DNA of 64,000 nucleotides from positions 2,666,001-2,730,000 of the forward strand of contig CP136490.1 of NCBI GenBank assembly GCA_032768795.1, given 5' to 3'. Positions 11,538-21,880 of the stretch are shown piece by piece (the first letter of the stretch is position 1; each line of letters begins with the position of its first letter). The notes beneath the pieces were generated by a model that worked only from the letters and a program-made list of their open reading frames with translations, did no database searches and was not told where the DNA came from. The translations under genes and the position numbers were made by a program. The stretch is from Tremella fuciformis (Eukaryota; Basidiomycota; Tremellomycetes; Tremellales; Tremellaceae).

Positions 11538-12810
11538 CTACTTGCCCACCTTGGACATGTCCTCGGGGGCATACCGATCCCCCACCGTCTCATACGTCCT
11601 GATCACCTCCCAGACCCGCTCATCCTCCGCATCGCTCACCTGCACCTCCCTTGCCGCCCAATTCTCCTGAAAACGCCCGGTGTCCTTGGTGCCAGGGATG
11701 GGGATACACCCCTGGCGCACCACCCACGCCAGCGCCAGCTGGCCCGGCGTGCACCCCTTGTCCTGGGCAATATCGACGAACGCATCGACCAGCTTGAGGT
11801 TGTGCGCGAGGTTGGCGCCCTGCAGCTTGGGCATGGTGGCGCGGCGGTCGCGCGCAAAGTGGGAGGCGTCGCGGTATTGGCCGGTGAGGAGCCCGCGGCC
11901 GAGGGGCGAGTAGGCTACGATGGCGGTGCCGAGCTGGCGGGCGAGGGGGATGAGGCCCGAGGCGAGGTGGGCGGTGAAGAATGGGGAGAACTCGATTTGG
12001 ATCGCGTCGATGTGGGCGACTGCGAGAGGGTGAGCGAAGCGAACGCGCGAGCAACGCGAGCTCCCATCCCCTCCCTTCCTCTCCCCCTTCCCTTTCCTTC
12101 CTCCCCAAGCTCTGCTACTGCTTCACTGTTCCTCCTACTCCCCAGCACCCCGCTCGACGGTCAAGATTCACGGAGGAGAGAACAAGGGGAGCCGCCCTGC
12201 GGACGGCCAGACTCACTCTCGCTCGCCTTTCTTAGCGTCTCCACCCCCGGCTCGCTCAAACCAATATACCGCGTCAAGCCCTTCTCCTTGCACTCCTGCA
12301 AAGCCTTGATGCTATCCTGCAGCGGGGTGTCCGGGTCGATCCTGTGCAGATAGTACAAGTCGGGTTTGCGCCCGAGACGTTCGGTGGAGAGAGCGAGTGT
12401 GGCGCGGATGTGTTCGGGCGAGTTGGTCACTCCGCGATTCTCGCCTTTGTCATAATCAATCTATCCGCGTCAGCTGGCAGCTCTCCAAGGAAAAGCCTCG
12501 GCCAGCGGACCCACGTCAAAGCCGCACTTGCTCGCGAGGAAGACGTCCTCGCCTACTCCGTTCTCCTTGAAGAAGCGCCCCAGCAGCTTCTCGTTCCCGC
12601 CAAAAGCGTACACGGCCGCTGTGTCCCAGAACCGACACCCGGCGTCATACACCGTTTTGAGGACTTCGAGGCTCTTCTCCTCTGTCGCGTCGGCGTGAGC
12701 GAGCGACATCGCTCTACGGCGTGAGCGACAGACTCGTCAGCACTCCTGGGTACTAACCCGTATCCAGGCACCGGCACCTCGATATCTTGAAACTTGAGCG
12801 TGGCAGGCAT
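11538..12810 (-). CDS. aldo/keto reductase (pyridoxal-reductase / YakC-like group)
   Basis: NADPH-dependent carbonyl reductase with a TIM-barrel fold, 325 residues from four exons (12810-12758, 12713-12515, 12460-12217, 12019-11538). The catalytic tetrad is visible: Asp and Tyr in RFWDTAAVYAFGGNEKLLG, Lys in FLASKCGFD, His in DLYYLHRIDPDTP. The NADPH-site end of the barrel shows the typical IPGTKDTGRFQENW. Closest by motif are the fungal pyridoxal reductases and the AKR13 group. The third intron (12216-12020) is 197 bp, far above the local norm of about 45 bp. A TATA box lies about 105 bp upstream, with a 20-bp tandem repeat between it and the start. The gene converges on the preceding demethylase gene with only 117 bp between stops. 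Confidence 0.9.
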
Positions 12811-12836
12811 CTTCTCTGGTCTTGATCGTCTCAGTC

Positions 12837-12876
12837 GTCAAGAGTAGTAGTGTTACGTCAAGAGTAGTAGTGTTAA
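12837..12876. repeat. 20-bp tandem repeat, two copies
   Basis: The unit GTCAAGAGTAGTAGTGTTA plus one variable base occurs twice head to tail at 12837-12856 and 12857-12876. It sits directly upstream of the aldo/keto reductase start (12810), in its 5' leader or promoter. Confidence 0.85.
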
Positions 12877-12914
12877 ATCAGTAAAAGAGACAGGCCCTCT
12901 ACCCGCTGCCGCGG

Positions 12915-12922
12915 TATATATA
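12915..12922 (-). promoter_or_regulatory. TATA box of the aldo/keto reductase gene
   Basis: TATATATA reads the same on both strands. It lies about 105 bp upstream of the ATG at 12810 on the minus strand, a usual fungal distance. The sugar transporter on the other side ends here, so only the reductase can use it. Confidence 0.5.
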
Positions 12923-13048
12923 GTCAGTAGACCTTGCCGCACTTGCCTCCACCTCCACACTTCCCGTTACCTCCACCTCGAAGTGATATGACTTCGGTGC
13001 ATCTTCGCCGTAAAGCGTGTTGAACGCCACGGCATAGCAGTTGTTTGT

Positions 13049-14864
13049 CTACTTGGTCCCTTCCTCTTCCCTCTCGTTGCCCTTGGTGTTGTAGTGCGTC
13101 ACACCAGACTCGAGCGACGGGATCAGATCCGCCGTCGAGCTCCCGTCAAACACCATGGCAATCTCCTCGAGCGTGTACCCCTTGGTCTCGACCATGTCTG
13201 CCGGTCAGTCGCGCTCTCAGACCCATAGCTGTACTCACAGAAATATGCCAATATCCACTGGATGACAATCAAAGGCATGTACACAGCATAGTATTTGTAC
13301 CCAATCGCGTCGAGAGCGATGGCATCGACGAATACCACGTAGATGTACTCGAGCTGGGTGACAGTGTTCCAGAGCAATAGGCCCTTGGTGCGCATGGAAT
13401 ATGTCTGCACCTCGGCCGGGTAGCTGTAGAGGATTGGGTTGGAGCCGTTGAAAGCTCCCAGATACAGCCAGACGAGCACCACCCTACATGTCAGCTAGGT
13501 CCCCAGTACCCACAAACAGCTTACGTGGCGATGCCAGCCTTGTTATTGGTGTCATCCGAGTTGTTGTAGACACCACCACTTGCACACAGTCCGACAAATG
13601 TCAAGAGGAGGAAAGGCCAGATGGACAGGATGATCGTTCGCTTGCCGACGCGTTTGCCGATGAAGACCGCGGCGATCTGGCAGAACCATGTGAAGATGGA
13701 TAGACCCGCGCTGATGCCGGTCTGCGTGGTGGGGTTGGTGATGCCAACAGAATCGAATACCAAGGTGTAGTAAAAGTAGATGATCGATGAACCAGACAGG
13801 TTGGTGAGGAAGGTCATGAGCATGGCGAGACCAAGGCGGTGACGATTGCTCTTCCCGCTGAGGATGGTCGTCCATCGCTCGGCATGAGCGTCCTTCTCCT
13901 TCTGGATGGCATGGTGAATCTCGGCAAACTCGAATTTGACCAGCTCGTCATCGCGGTCACCGTTGCCATGGTATGCGACCAGGAAATCGTAAGCCTCGTC
14001 CTCGCGCCCGTGGTCGATGAGAAAGCGCGGCGTCTCGGGGACAAACTGAACGGCGACTAGCACAAAGACTGCAAATGGCAATTGCAGGATGTAAGGCAAT
14101 CGCCAGCCCCAGGAGGTGGTGATGTAAGAGCAACCAAAGTTGACCCATGAGGCGATGACACTGCCAAGAATGTAATACGAGTTCTGAAATCAGCTGAGGT
14201 TCCAGCTTGGAACAACAAACGAACCCATGAAGCAGCAACGGTAGCTCGTGAGCGAGGATGCGTGATCTCTTGCACGACAGTGAGGGAAGTCATCAGGAAT
14301 GAAGCCAGCCCAAGGCCGATGACGAACCGCCCGACCAAGAAGACTGCCTGTCAATGGCTGAGCATAAGGACGCAGCATAGACTAACGGGCATAGCCATTG
14401 GCGCCGCTGACACCGGCGATGCAGCCAATGGTCGTCCCGACGACAATGGTGTATCCGTAGACTGCAAATTAGCCAGGCCTACACGGGGAAGGTGGCGACG
14501 TACATCGGATACCCCAGCGTCTACCATATGTGTCGTCGATGTACTGGATAACCGGTCCGACAAAGAAGCCGGCAATATAGCCAATGGCGTTCAAAAGACC
14601 GATAAGGGCCGATCCAGGATTGCCGAGATCCTCATGCCACGCATCGAACGCTTGCAATCCAGAGATGAGTGTGCCGTCGTCTGATAATCAGATTTTGCAA
14701 CCCCGAGATCACGCGACATACAGCCATTCAGGACCATGCCAATGAAGATGATGCTCAAAAAACTACACGTAAGCTACGACCCAAGGCTGCTTAAGACAGC
14801 TTACAAGTTGAGCTTGAGGGTGCCCTTGTTTTCGTACCATTTCAACCGGTCGCTCGCATTCGGA
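13049..14864 (-). CDS. MFS sugar transporter, lactose-permease-like (5' exon unresolved)
   Basis: Plasma-membrane sugar/proton symporter of the fungal LAC12/lactose-permease group. Eight exons are clear: 14864-14805, 14762-14722, 14680-14504, 14461-14387, 14343-14225, 14183-13525, 13483-13239 and 13197-13049, about 508 codons. Family hallmarks are the pre-TM1 WYENKGTLKLN, NGYDDGTLISGLQAF after TM1, DDTYGRRWGIR in loop 2-3, GRFVIGLG, PETPRFLIDHGREDEA in the central loop, and the C-terminal VETKGYTLEEIAMVF. The first coding exon must end in phase 2 and join 14864. I could not choose between candidates: a short exon near 14990 starting MPA, or one near 15210-15310 encoding HEPQSIIHHMMRNW. A TATA-like CATATAG lies on this strand at about 15134-15128. 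Substrate cannot be told from sequence. Confidence 0.85.
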
Positions 14865-15728
14865 CTGGTTCATCAGCTCGACAGCTCAAAGTTGTGCCAA
14901 AACGACGGGACACACATGAGGTGCCAGTCCTCACCGCTGGCTGGCATTGCGTACTGCACAAACGTGAGCTATCGTTGGGGGAGATGGCAACTCGCGACGC
15001 AGGCATTATCCTGATCCGCTTGTACGGTATGATCTCAGCTCGGGGGTGGTGTGATGCAGGATCACACCATCCGGCGCCATCACAGATGAATGTGAGGCGT
15101 CCTGTCCGCCCTGCACCCGCGAGCGGGCTATATGTGCAGAGGCGGGACAGCCGGGCACCCGTGTTGCATCTCGCGAGGGCTCGTTGGGACGAGACACCTC
15201 ACGACCAGTTGCGCATCATGTGGTGTATGATGGACTGGGGCTCGTGGAGCCAGATGTCGATCTTGATTTTGGGCAAGACCGTTTGGAGGGAGAAAGACAG
15301 ATCATGCCGAGGTTGCTCTTACGCGGGCGGCTCGCCGTGCGCCGCCATGGGGTACTGACAGTGTTGTGTTGGGTATTTCTACTTGTGCTGAGGGTCACAG
15401 ATGGGTGAGATGATGAGTAGATGAGAAGCGATGGCAAATGAAATTATAGTGTAGACGGAGTGGAATGGGGAGGCGGCCCGATGGACGGAGATGCTTCGGC
15501 TAAATGACCGGAAACGCCGGAAGTGGCACTGTGGCACTCTGTTATTCCCTCGGTTACGAGCAGTCGAGAGGATAGCAGCAAGAAGCGGATGCTTGAACGG
15601 AGGGCCGGAGCCCTCCGTCCTCATTGCCCGTCCCCAACTTGAGCCGCCCGTCTATCTCTGGTAGCGGGTCGCCGAGGGTTACTCACTACCGAGACCCGAC
15701 CCGTGACTACCCCCCTGGCCTCGGTTAC

Positions 15729-15738
15729 ATCACGTGAT
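15729..15738. promoter_or_regulatory. E-box ATCACGTGAT
   Basis: A perfect 10-bp palindrome around CACGTG lies 253 bp upstream of the NmrA-like start at 15991. In fungi such sites bind bHLH factors of the Cbf1/Sre1 type. Its function here is inferred from sequence alone. Confidence 0.4.
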
Positions 15739-15911
15739 CGCCCCTGGTGCTTATACAGTAAAGCAGGCACTGGTCGCCGAGACCGAGAAGTGACGGCGGG
15801 ATGAGCTGTTACGAGCGGGGTCGTGCCGCGATGCATGACGAGGGGCTGTGAGCCTCCACTGGCGCCCTCGGTCTCCGAAAGGCTGAGCATCCCTCCACCC
15901 GCCTCGACATC

Positions 15912-15918
15912 TATATAA
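15912..15918 (+). promoter_or_regulatory. TATA box of the NmrA-like gene
   Basis: TATATAA lies 73 bp upstream of the ATG at 15991. Confidence 0.55.
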
Positions 15919-15990
15919 TGCTGGGAGGAGCAGCTGGAGACACCATCGCAACTCCCGTCTATCTAGTCTCAGTTTCCAAACCAAAGCAGC

Positions 15991-17007
15991 ATGAAAGTCC
16001 TCGTTCTCGGTGCAAGCGGTAAGTCTCGACCATCACAGATGTGTCCATCTGACAGGTAGGCTTCATCGGCCGGGCCATCGCCAACGCACTCTCTCGCGCG
16101 GGTCACATCGTCTATGCCCAGACGCGCTCCGCAGACAAGGCCAACGAGTTTGCGCGTGCCGAGCTCGTGCCGTTCATCTACGAGCCGGGACAGCAGACCG
16201 AGAAGCTCGCTTCTCTCGCCAAGGAGCTCGACGTTGGTGCATCCCCTCACTGAAGATGGATTACTTCAGCTGAGTCCAGTGATCGACACGATCGGCGCGT
16301 TCACGCCCGACATCCCGCTTGAGACATTCGACACGGTCACCTCCGCCGTCAAAGACCGGCCGGTGGGCGCCAAGCTCACGTACATCTACTGCGGGGGCAG
16401 CTGGGTGCACTCGCGCGGCCTGGCCGGGCTGGAGAGCATGACGAGCGAGACACAGCCGCACTCGGGCCAAGTGGCACTGACCAGCTGGCGCTGGCAAGTC
16501 GAGTCGCGCGTGCTGTCGTCCACCGACGTGCATGGGACTGTCATCCGCCCCGGGGTGCTGCACGGGTACGACGGGTCGTACTGGGCCATGTTCGTCTTCG
16601 GCCCCGCGCTCGCCGCTGCCAAAGCCGGGGAGAAATTCACCGCGTTCTCAAAGGAAGACTTCCGGTTCCCCTCTGTGCACGCGGACGACCTGGCCGACCT
16701 CTTTGTGCGCGCGGCGGAGCGCGGGCATCTCTGTGCGGGCCAGGCGTTTGTCGGCGCCAACCCCATGACGGAGCGGTATACCGATGTGCTCGATGCGGTC
16801 GCGCGGGTGAGCGGGGCCAAGGGGTACGACCGCACCGAGCCGGACGCGGCCAATCCCATGGAGCAGGCTTGGGCCAACAGCACGACGAGGATCAAGCCCA
16901 CGCTGAGCGAGAGCCTGTTGGGCTGGAGGCCGAAGAAGATGGGTTTGGTCGATGGTATGGAGCTGTACTGGGCGTCGTTTGTCGCGAGCCAGGCGGGCAA
17001 GGCGTGA
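15991..17007 (+). CDS. NAD(P)-binding NmrA / epimerase-like protein, paralogue A
   Basis: Atypical short-chain dehydrogenase of 310 residues. Three exons: 15991-16018, 16060-16236, 16280-17007. The Rossmann fingerprint is at the N-terminus, MKVLVLGASG joined by splicing to FIGRAIANAL, giving GASGFIGR. Later features are TYIYCGGSWVHSRG, GTVIRPGVLHG, FPSVHADDLADLFV and a C-terminal GWRPKKMGLVDGMELYW. The catalytic YxxxK of classical epimerases is not evident, so this may be a redox-sensing or isoflavone-reductase-like member. The gene at 47830-49039 encodes a clear paralogue of exactly the same length that shares the first two intron positions but has three more introns. Substrate unknown. Confidence 0.82.
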
Positions 17008-17357
17008 GCGAATGCATGTGCTTTTGGTAGCAACATGCAGAGCTGTGGACTGCAACGGTCACGCGCGGCGTGGCAGATCAGGCAGTCAGCAGGCCATTTG
17101 TTTGGGATGCGGGATGTCGTGAGAACAAGTCAGCGCTCTCGTCAACGGACCCCCGCCATCCTCCCCACATCTCCAGGCTCTCGACAGTCTCAGTCGACAT
17201 CGTTGACAGTCTCGGAAACGGCCGCTCGTTCGTTATCTCAAGCCGCTCCGTCTCGTTAGTCATCGCACCTCGATGCCCCACTGCGGGGCAGCCAGGCAGC
17301 GTCTTGGTCATGCCTTTGCTTGGCATGCGCGGTCTCACGCGGGTCGCTGGGGAGGTG

Positions 17358-17440
17358 TTTTCGAATCCCCTCTTGTAAGTTTACGTCCCCGCTCTTTATA
17401 TTTTCGAATCGCCCAGCCTGCCCCGTCAACATTTTCGAAT
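17358..17440 (+). promoter_or_regulatory. three-copy TTTTCGAAT motif cluster
   Basis: The 9-mer TTTTCGAAT, with the palindromic core TTCGAA, occurs at 17358-17366, 17401-17409 and 17432-17440, all in the same orientation. The cluster lies about 0.7 kb upstream of the JEN1-type gene. It may be a binding-site cluster; no known factor is assigned. Confidence 0.4.
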
Positions 17441-18033
17441 GTAGCAGCGCCAACATTCCACAGACCGTTCCCTCCCGACGAGTCCCACGAGCCCATTCCT
17501 CGTCGTGGGATGGACAGACCGGCTTGCCGCGCCGATTTCACCGGAGACCCTGCGGGGACGCTCGGGACGATCACGCCGCCCCAGGTGACTCAGGGTCTGT
17601 TAAACCTCGGTTATGAAACGGCCGTAGCTCGCTAACCGCCTTAACCGGTCTAACCCTGTTTGATCTGATGGTTCCTGAGTTCTTTAAAGGGAGGGGGCGG
17701 GGCGGGGCGGCGGCAAAGGAGGGGGGTTAGACCCTGAAAGTCTTGTGTGGGTCTGAAATTAGACTGCCCAGTGTGGTTAGTCGTGTGCTTCTTTCGATTG
17801 GGACTTTGAGAGTGAGATGATTCGGCGGATCGCGGGGTGCGAGGGGAGCATCCGGGTTGACGGGTTGTCGGGATGTCGGCGCTGAGCGGTCGATTGGAGC
17901 AGGTCGGAGTGTCATCTGTTCTGGGTGATACAGCGCGGGAGAGCAGAGCTTCGAGGTGGAGGACCGGGGTCCCGTCTGTGTCAGCAGGCTTCAGAGTGCA
18001 TCCTCGCCTCCTCCACCCCAACACTGACAAGGG

Positions 18034-18039
18034 TATAAG
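18034..18039 (+). promoter_or_regulatory. TATA box of the JEN1-like gene
   Basis: TATAAG lies 79 bp upstream of the ATG at 18113. Confidence 0.45.
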
Positions 18040-18112
18040 AACCCCCCGATCAGCCCTTGACCACCCCCGCCACCTCTTACCCGTTGACTTCTTACCCCTC
18101 AGAACAGAGGAG

Positions 18113-19803
18113 ATGTCCACACAGGCAGCAGCGACGGCCCCTGGCGCGCCGCGCGAGTCGATCCAGACCTATCATGACGAGCACGACATCCAGACGCAGT
18201 TCCACCAGACGGCGTCGGTCAGCTCGCAGCTCGCGGCGTGGCATGCCAACCGCGGCGACCGCTCCTTTGCGAGCGCCATGATCCCGCGCTGGCACTCCGA
18301 GTCGGACGGCGAGCGCGTCACGCGCAATCCCTTCAAGCTCATCCGCATGGTCTCGCTCTACCCGGGATGGGTCATGTTCTTCTCCGGCTGGTTTGCGTGG
18401 ACCTGCGACGGCTACGACTACTTTGCCGTCTCCCTCACGCTCAGCCTGCTCGCAGAGCAGTTCCACGTCGAGAAGCCAAAGATCACCACCGCCATCACCC
18501 TCACTTTGCTCTTCCGTTCCCTTGGTGCCCTCGTCTTTGGTGTTCTCGCAGACCGCTTTGGCCGAAAGTGGACGCTTGTCGTCAACCTCTGCCTCATTGC
18601 TGTTCTCGAGCTCGGCAGCGGCTTTGTCAACACCTACTCGCAGTTCCTCGGTGTTCGGTCAGTCCTTCTGATTCCACCTCTTCACACTCACTGACGTCTC
18701 AGATCCATCTTCGGCATTGCCATGGGCGGTATCTGGGGTCAGGCAGCATCGACCGCTCTCGAGAATGTTCCAATCGAGGCTCGTGGCCTGCTCTCTGGCA
18801 TACTGCAGCAGGGCTACGCCGCCGGCTACCTGCTCGCAGCCGTGATTAACCTCACTGTCGTCACCTACTCGAAATACACCTGGCGCTCGTTGTACTTCAT
18901 CGGCGCCGGCTTTTCACTTGCCGCCGCTATCGTCCGCGCCTGCCTCCCCGAGTCCCGCCAGTACATCCTCGCACGACAAGAAGCCCGCGCCGCCGGTCTG
19001 ACGACGAGCGAGACGTCCCGGCGATTCCTCAAGGAGACCTGGAACATGCTCAAGACCAACTATCTCAAGTGGATCTGGGCCGTGTGCATGATGACCGGCT
19101 TCAACTTCTTCTCGCACGGCTCGCAGGATCTCTACCCCACCTACCTCACCACCACCAAGCACCTCTCGTCCAAGCTTTCGTCCAAGGCCACCATCATCTC
19201 CAAGTGAGTACCCCTGGGAGAAACCTCCTCTGAACCCGAGCTGGGCTGATCAGCAGCTGCGGTGCTATTGTCGGAGGGACCCTCGCCGGGTACGCGAGTC
19301 AATACATGGGCCGCCGGCTCGCCATCATCGTCTGCCTGCTCTACACGGCGTGCTGGATCCCCCTGTGGATCATCCCCGACTCGTTCGGCGGGCTCGCCGC
19401 GGGCGGCTTCTTCATTCAGTCGGGCGTGCAGGGCGCATGGGGTGTGGTCCCCATCTACCTCTCCGAAGTGGCACCGCCCGCCTTCCGAGCCACCTTCTCC
19501 GGCCTGTCGTACCAGCTCGGTAACATGGCCTCGTCCGGCGCCGCGCAGATCGAGGCGGACGCGGGTAAGACGCTCAAGCTCGCCGACAACGTCACCCCCG
19601 ACTACGCGACGATCCAGGGCATCCTCATCGGCGTCGTCATTGCTTGGATGCTCATCTTTGCTTTCCTCGGTCCCGAGGCGCACGGCAGTCACTTTGAGCA
19701 GGCCAAGGTCGCCACGCAGCACGGCGCCGGTCGTGCGGCCGCTGTCGAGCTGGTCGACCACCACGACGGCAAGCACGAGAAGGACCATGTGGAGAAGGCC
19801 TGA
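18113..19803 (+). CDS. JEN1: JEN1-type monocarboxylate/proton symporter (MFS)
   Basis: Plasma-membrane carrier for lactate, pyruvate or acetate (dicarboxylates in some subgroups). Three exons (18113-18657, 18703-19203, 19257-19803) give 530 residues with about 12 membrane spans. Diagnostic are FSGWFAWTCDGYDYFAVSL in TM1, the loop GVLADRFGRKW, FGIAMGGIWGQAASTALE, and NFFSHGSQDLYPTYL, which matches the conserved NXX(S/T)HXSQDXXXT motif of Jen1 transporters. The N-terminal 80 residues and the His/Lys-rich C-terminal tail are cytosolic. In yeasts JEN1 is repressed by glucose and induced by non-fermentable carbon. The 1.1-kb upstream region would allow such control, but this is inferred. Confidence 0.93.
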
Positions 19804-20075
19804 TCGCCGCAAGGGATCAAGCGGGGACGAGATCGAGGATATCGAGGCGGTGGAGAATCATAATGCAGGCGTGGCGTACTTTCCTACGCGGCCACTGTAC
19901 GAGGTTTGGCAGTGCTGGTTGTCAGGTCAGCGTGCCGTTCTAGATCGATGAGGGTTCGAGGTCGGGGTTAGGGTTATTTGGCGTCGACAGCAGTTTTGCC
20001 AATGATGCAAGTATACTATGACAACAGTGCCGGGGACAGGAATACAATGATTTTCTTTGTGTTGTTATCGTTGGG

Positions 20076-20917
20076 TCATTTGCGCCGCGTGCCCCACGGA
20101 GCGTCGTACCACGCCTTGACCATCCTCCCACTATCCTGACCAATGGTGAACACTGCCGTCAGCCATGAACGAGGGGAATGTCAGCGGGACTGACGCTGCC
20201 GCTCGTCGCCCTCCATGCCCTCGCGGAAAGACTCGCCCGTCCCGTGCCCCGTCTCGGGGACGGATTTGTCGGTGGATGCGTGATGCGCCGACAAGTCTTG
20301 TAATGGCGGCAAGCGGCCGATGAACGCCTGGGCGTCAGACCCCTTCTCCTAGGTGTCTATGTCCCCCAGGTACGCAAACTCACACGGAGGAGCATGCCCA
20401 GCAAGTCCGCCTGCGGTTGGTCGTCCAACCTACTTCGTCAGCCTACCTCTCCTACCTGTCCACCTCGCTTCTCTCGAAGGCTAGCACGAAAAGGGGAGAG
20501 ACGTACACATCTGCAATGCGCCGCCCGAAGCGATACCACCACCCCGTCCCGCCGACCAGGTTACTCAGCTTCACCGAGGGCGCAGAAGCGTTCAGCGCCG
20601 CTCGGACACGATTGGAGTACGCGGGCGGGAGGGGAAACGTGGTGAACTCGCTGTGCTCTCAGCTCTCCCCTGGTCTTACACATGAGCTGGCTACTCACTT
20701 GAGGGACAGGGTCTGTGCGAGCCAGAAGGGAAGCTCGAGCTTCGAGTTGGCGTGGATGTCCGACTCGGACCCGCCCTCGAGGTATCCCAGACCCGGGACG
20801 TCGAGGGAGAACGTACATGATAGTTTCTGCTCTCAGCTTTTCCCGATGAACGGGAGGGAAGGAGCGGACGTGGTTGTCTGCGAGGATGGCGGAGATGGAA
20901 AAGTAGCCGTCGTCCAT
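20076..20917 (-). CDS. PSF3: GINS complex subunit Psf3
   Basis: Subunit of the GINS tetramer that joins Cdc45 and Mcm2-7 in the replicative helicase; nuclear. Six small exons (20917-20870, 20826-20699, 20650-20509, 20410-20384, 20327-20195, 20152-20076) join to 184 residues, matching yeast (194) and human (216). The N-terminus YFSISAILADNHKLSCTF and the following DVPGLGYLEGG match the Psf3 signature (YYDIDDILA...PGLGYL). Next come KLELPFWLAQTLSL, PPAYSNRVRAALNA and WYRFGRRIAD of the helical A-domain. The last exon, FTIGQDSGRMVKAWYD, gives the conserved C-terminal helix. The fourth exon is only 27 bp. No continuous frame covers more than a fraction of the protein, so simple ORF calling misses it. 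It is divergent from the orphan array. Confidence 0.93.
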
Positions 20918-21880
20918 CTTGCCCCTCAGCACGGCCGTTGCGAGACCTGGTAAGTCCACTTGCTTGGCTGGCGTCGACGAAGGGTGTCAACGCGTCAACG
21001 AACGCGTGTACGGCGATGACGGCGAAGTCCGGACTGTTTACGTAATGCCGCACAACAGACAGCCAAATTTCGATGAAGCCAGCTCGACTCTCTTCTTCGT
21101 TCTTCTCAGCAGCTGCTCGCCCTTGGTTTACGATCTTCTTCTCACCGCATCTCGAGCAGTCTCAGTCAGACTCGATATCCTGATCATCTCGCATAATTTC
21201 ACGCTGACCGCCTCTCTCTGCCTATTCCCCTTTCCCACCTGTTGATGTCACCTTCGCTCTTCATCCGCGCTGGCTTGACCAACCACGACGCACCTTTGTG
21301 TACACTGCTCCTAGCATCTACTGGTTCAGTGATAGGAAAAGGTGCCATATTGAGGACCCTCGGTCGCGCTCGCCGTCCCTCTTGCTGTGCGAACGGCCTT
21401 CTCGGCCTCCGTCGTGCGGCTCGAGATGGCGACTGCACACCTATTTCACGGCACGGCGTCGTCTCACCAATGCGATCGAGAAAGAGTATGCATGGCGTCT
21501 ATGAAACGAATAGACTTATTGCGCAGAACAAACACAACCAGCTCCACGCTCGCACGGTGTTTCGACTGCTCTCCGTGGCCAATATACTCACCCTAGCAGC
21601 TTCTGGCATTTCACCTTCTCGTGCTCCCTTTCATACCACTCTCCCCCATCGAATTGCCCCACGCCACTCTACTCACTCTGCCCACTGTCGCATCCTCGTT
21701 GCGTCCATGACGATTTCCAATCCCTCCTTTCATCGATGGTCAGAGCCATTGGACGGCCGCTCCTTACACCCACTCACATATAGCAATAGACGGCCTCGCT
21801 CTTCACTCCCAACAACACCACTTTTGCCACCAAGCATTACAACCACACAACACTTATTAACTACGAGCACAACTTACAAC
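20918..21880. other. divergent region upstream of the orphan array
   Basis: This region separates PSF3 (minus) from the first orphan-array gene (plus). The frame of that gene is open back to 21242, so an earlier start cannot be excluded, but the stretch just before 21881 is CA-rich and looks like a leader. I see no other gene. Confidence 0.5.

Larger units (their letters stand above)
14865..15990. other. divergent promoter region, holding the missing transporter 5' exon
   Basis: This stretch separates the minus-strand sugar transporter from the plus-strand NmrA-like gene. It must contain the transporter's first exon and both promoters. A short coding-like stretch on the minus strand (about 15310-15205) is interrupted by an in-frame TAA just after a candidate ATG at about 15349. 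The half next to 15991 has an E-box and a TATA box. Confidence 0.5.
17008..18112. other. long JEN1-side intergenic region
   Basis: About 1.1 kb without a gene between paralogue A and the carboxylate transporter. It holds a three-copy TTTTCGAAT motif cluster (17358-17440) and a TATA box at 18034. Its length suits a carbon-regulated promoter, but I could not identify specific activator sites with confidence. Confidence 0.5.

Noticed and set aside
19141..19812. 223-codon open frame on the minus strand opposite JEN1
   Set aside because: It lies fully antisense to the strongly conserved JEN1 exons and has Arg/Asp/Gly-heavy composition typical of a GC-rich shadow frame.
19964..19976. GGGGTTAGGGTTA, resembling an interstitial telomere repeat
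   Set aside because: Only about two TTAGGG units, within chance expectation, and no longer array nearby.
20417..20953. 178-codon plus-strand frame
   Set aside because: It overlaps PSF3 in antisense. The PSF3 exons match a known family end to end, so this frame is a shadow.
21242..21880. N-terminal extension of orphan array protein 1 from an ATG at 21242
   Set aside because: Open frame, but composition before 21881 is leader-like (CA-rich, repeated CACAAC words). I kept the later start as more likely.
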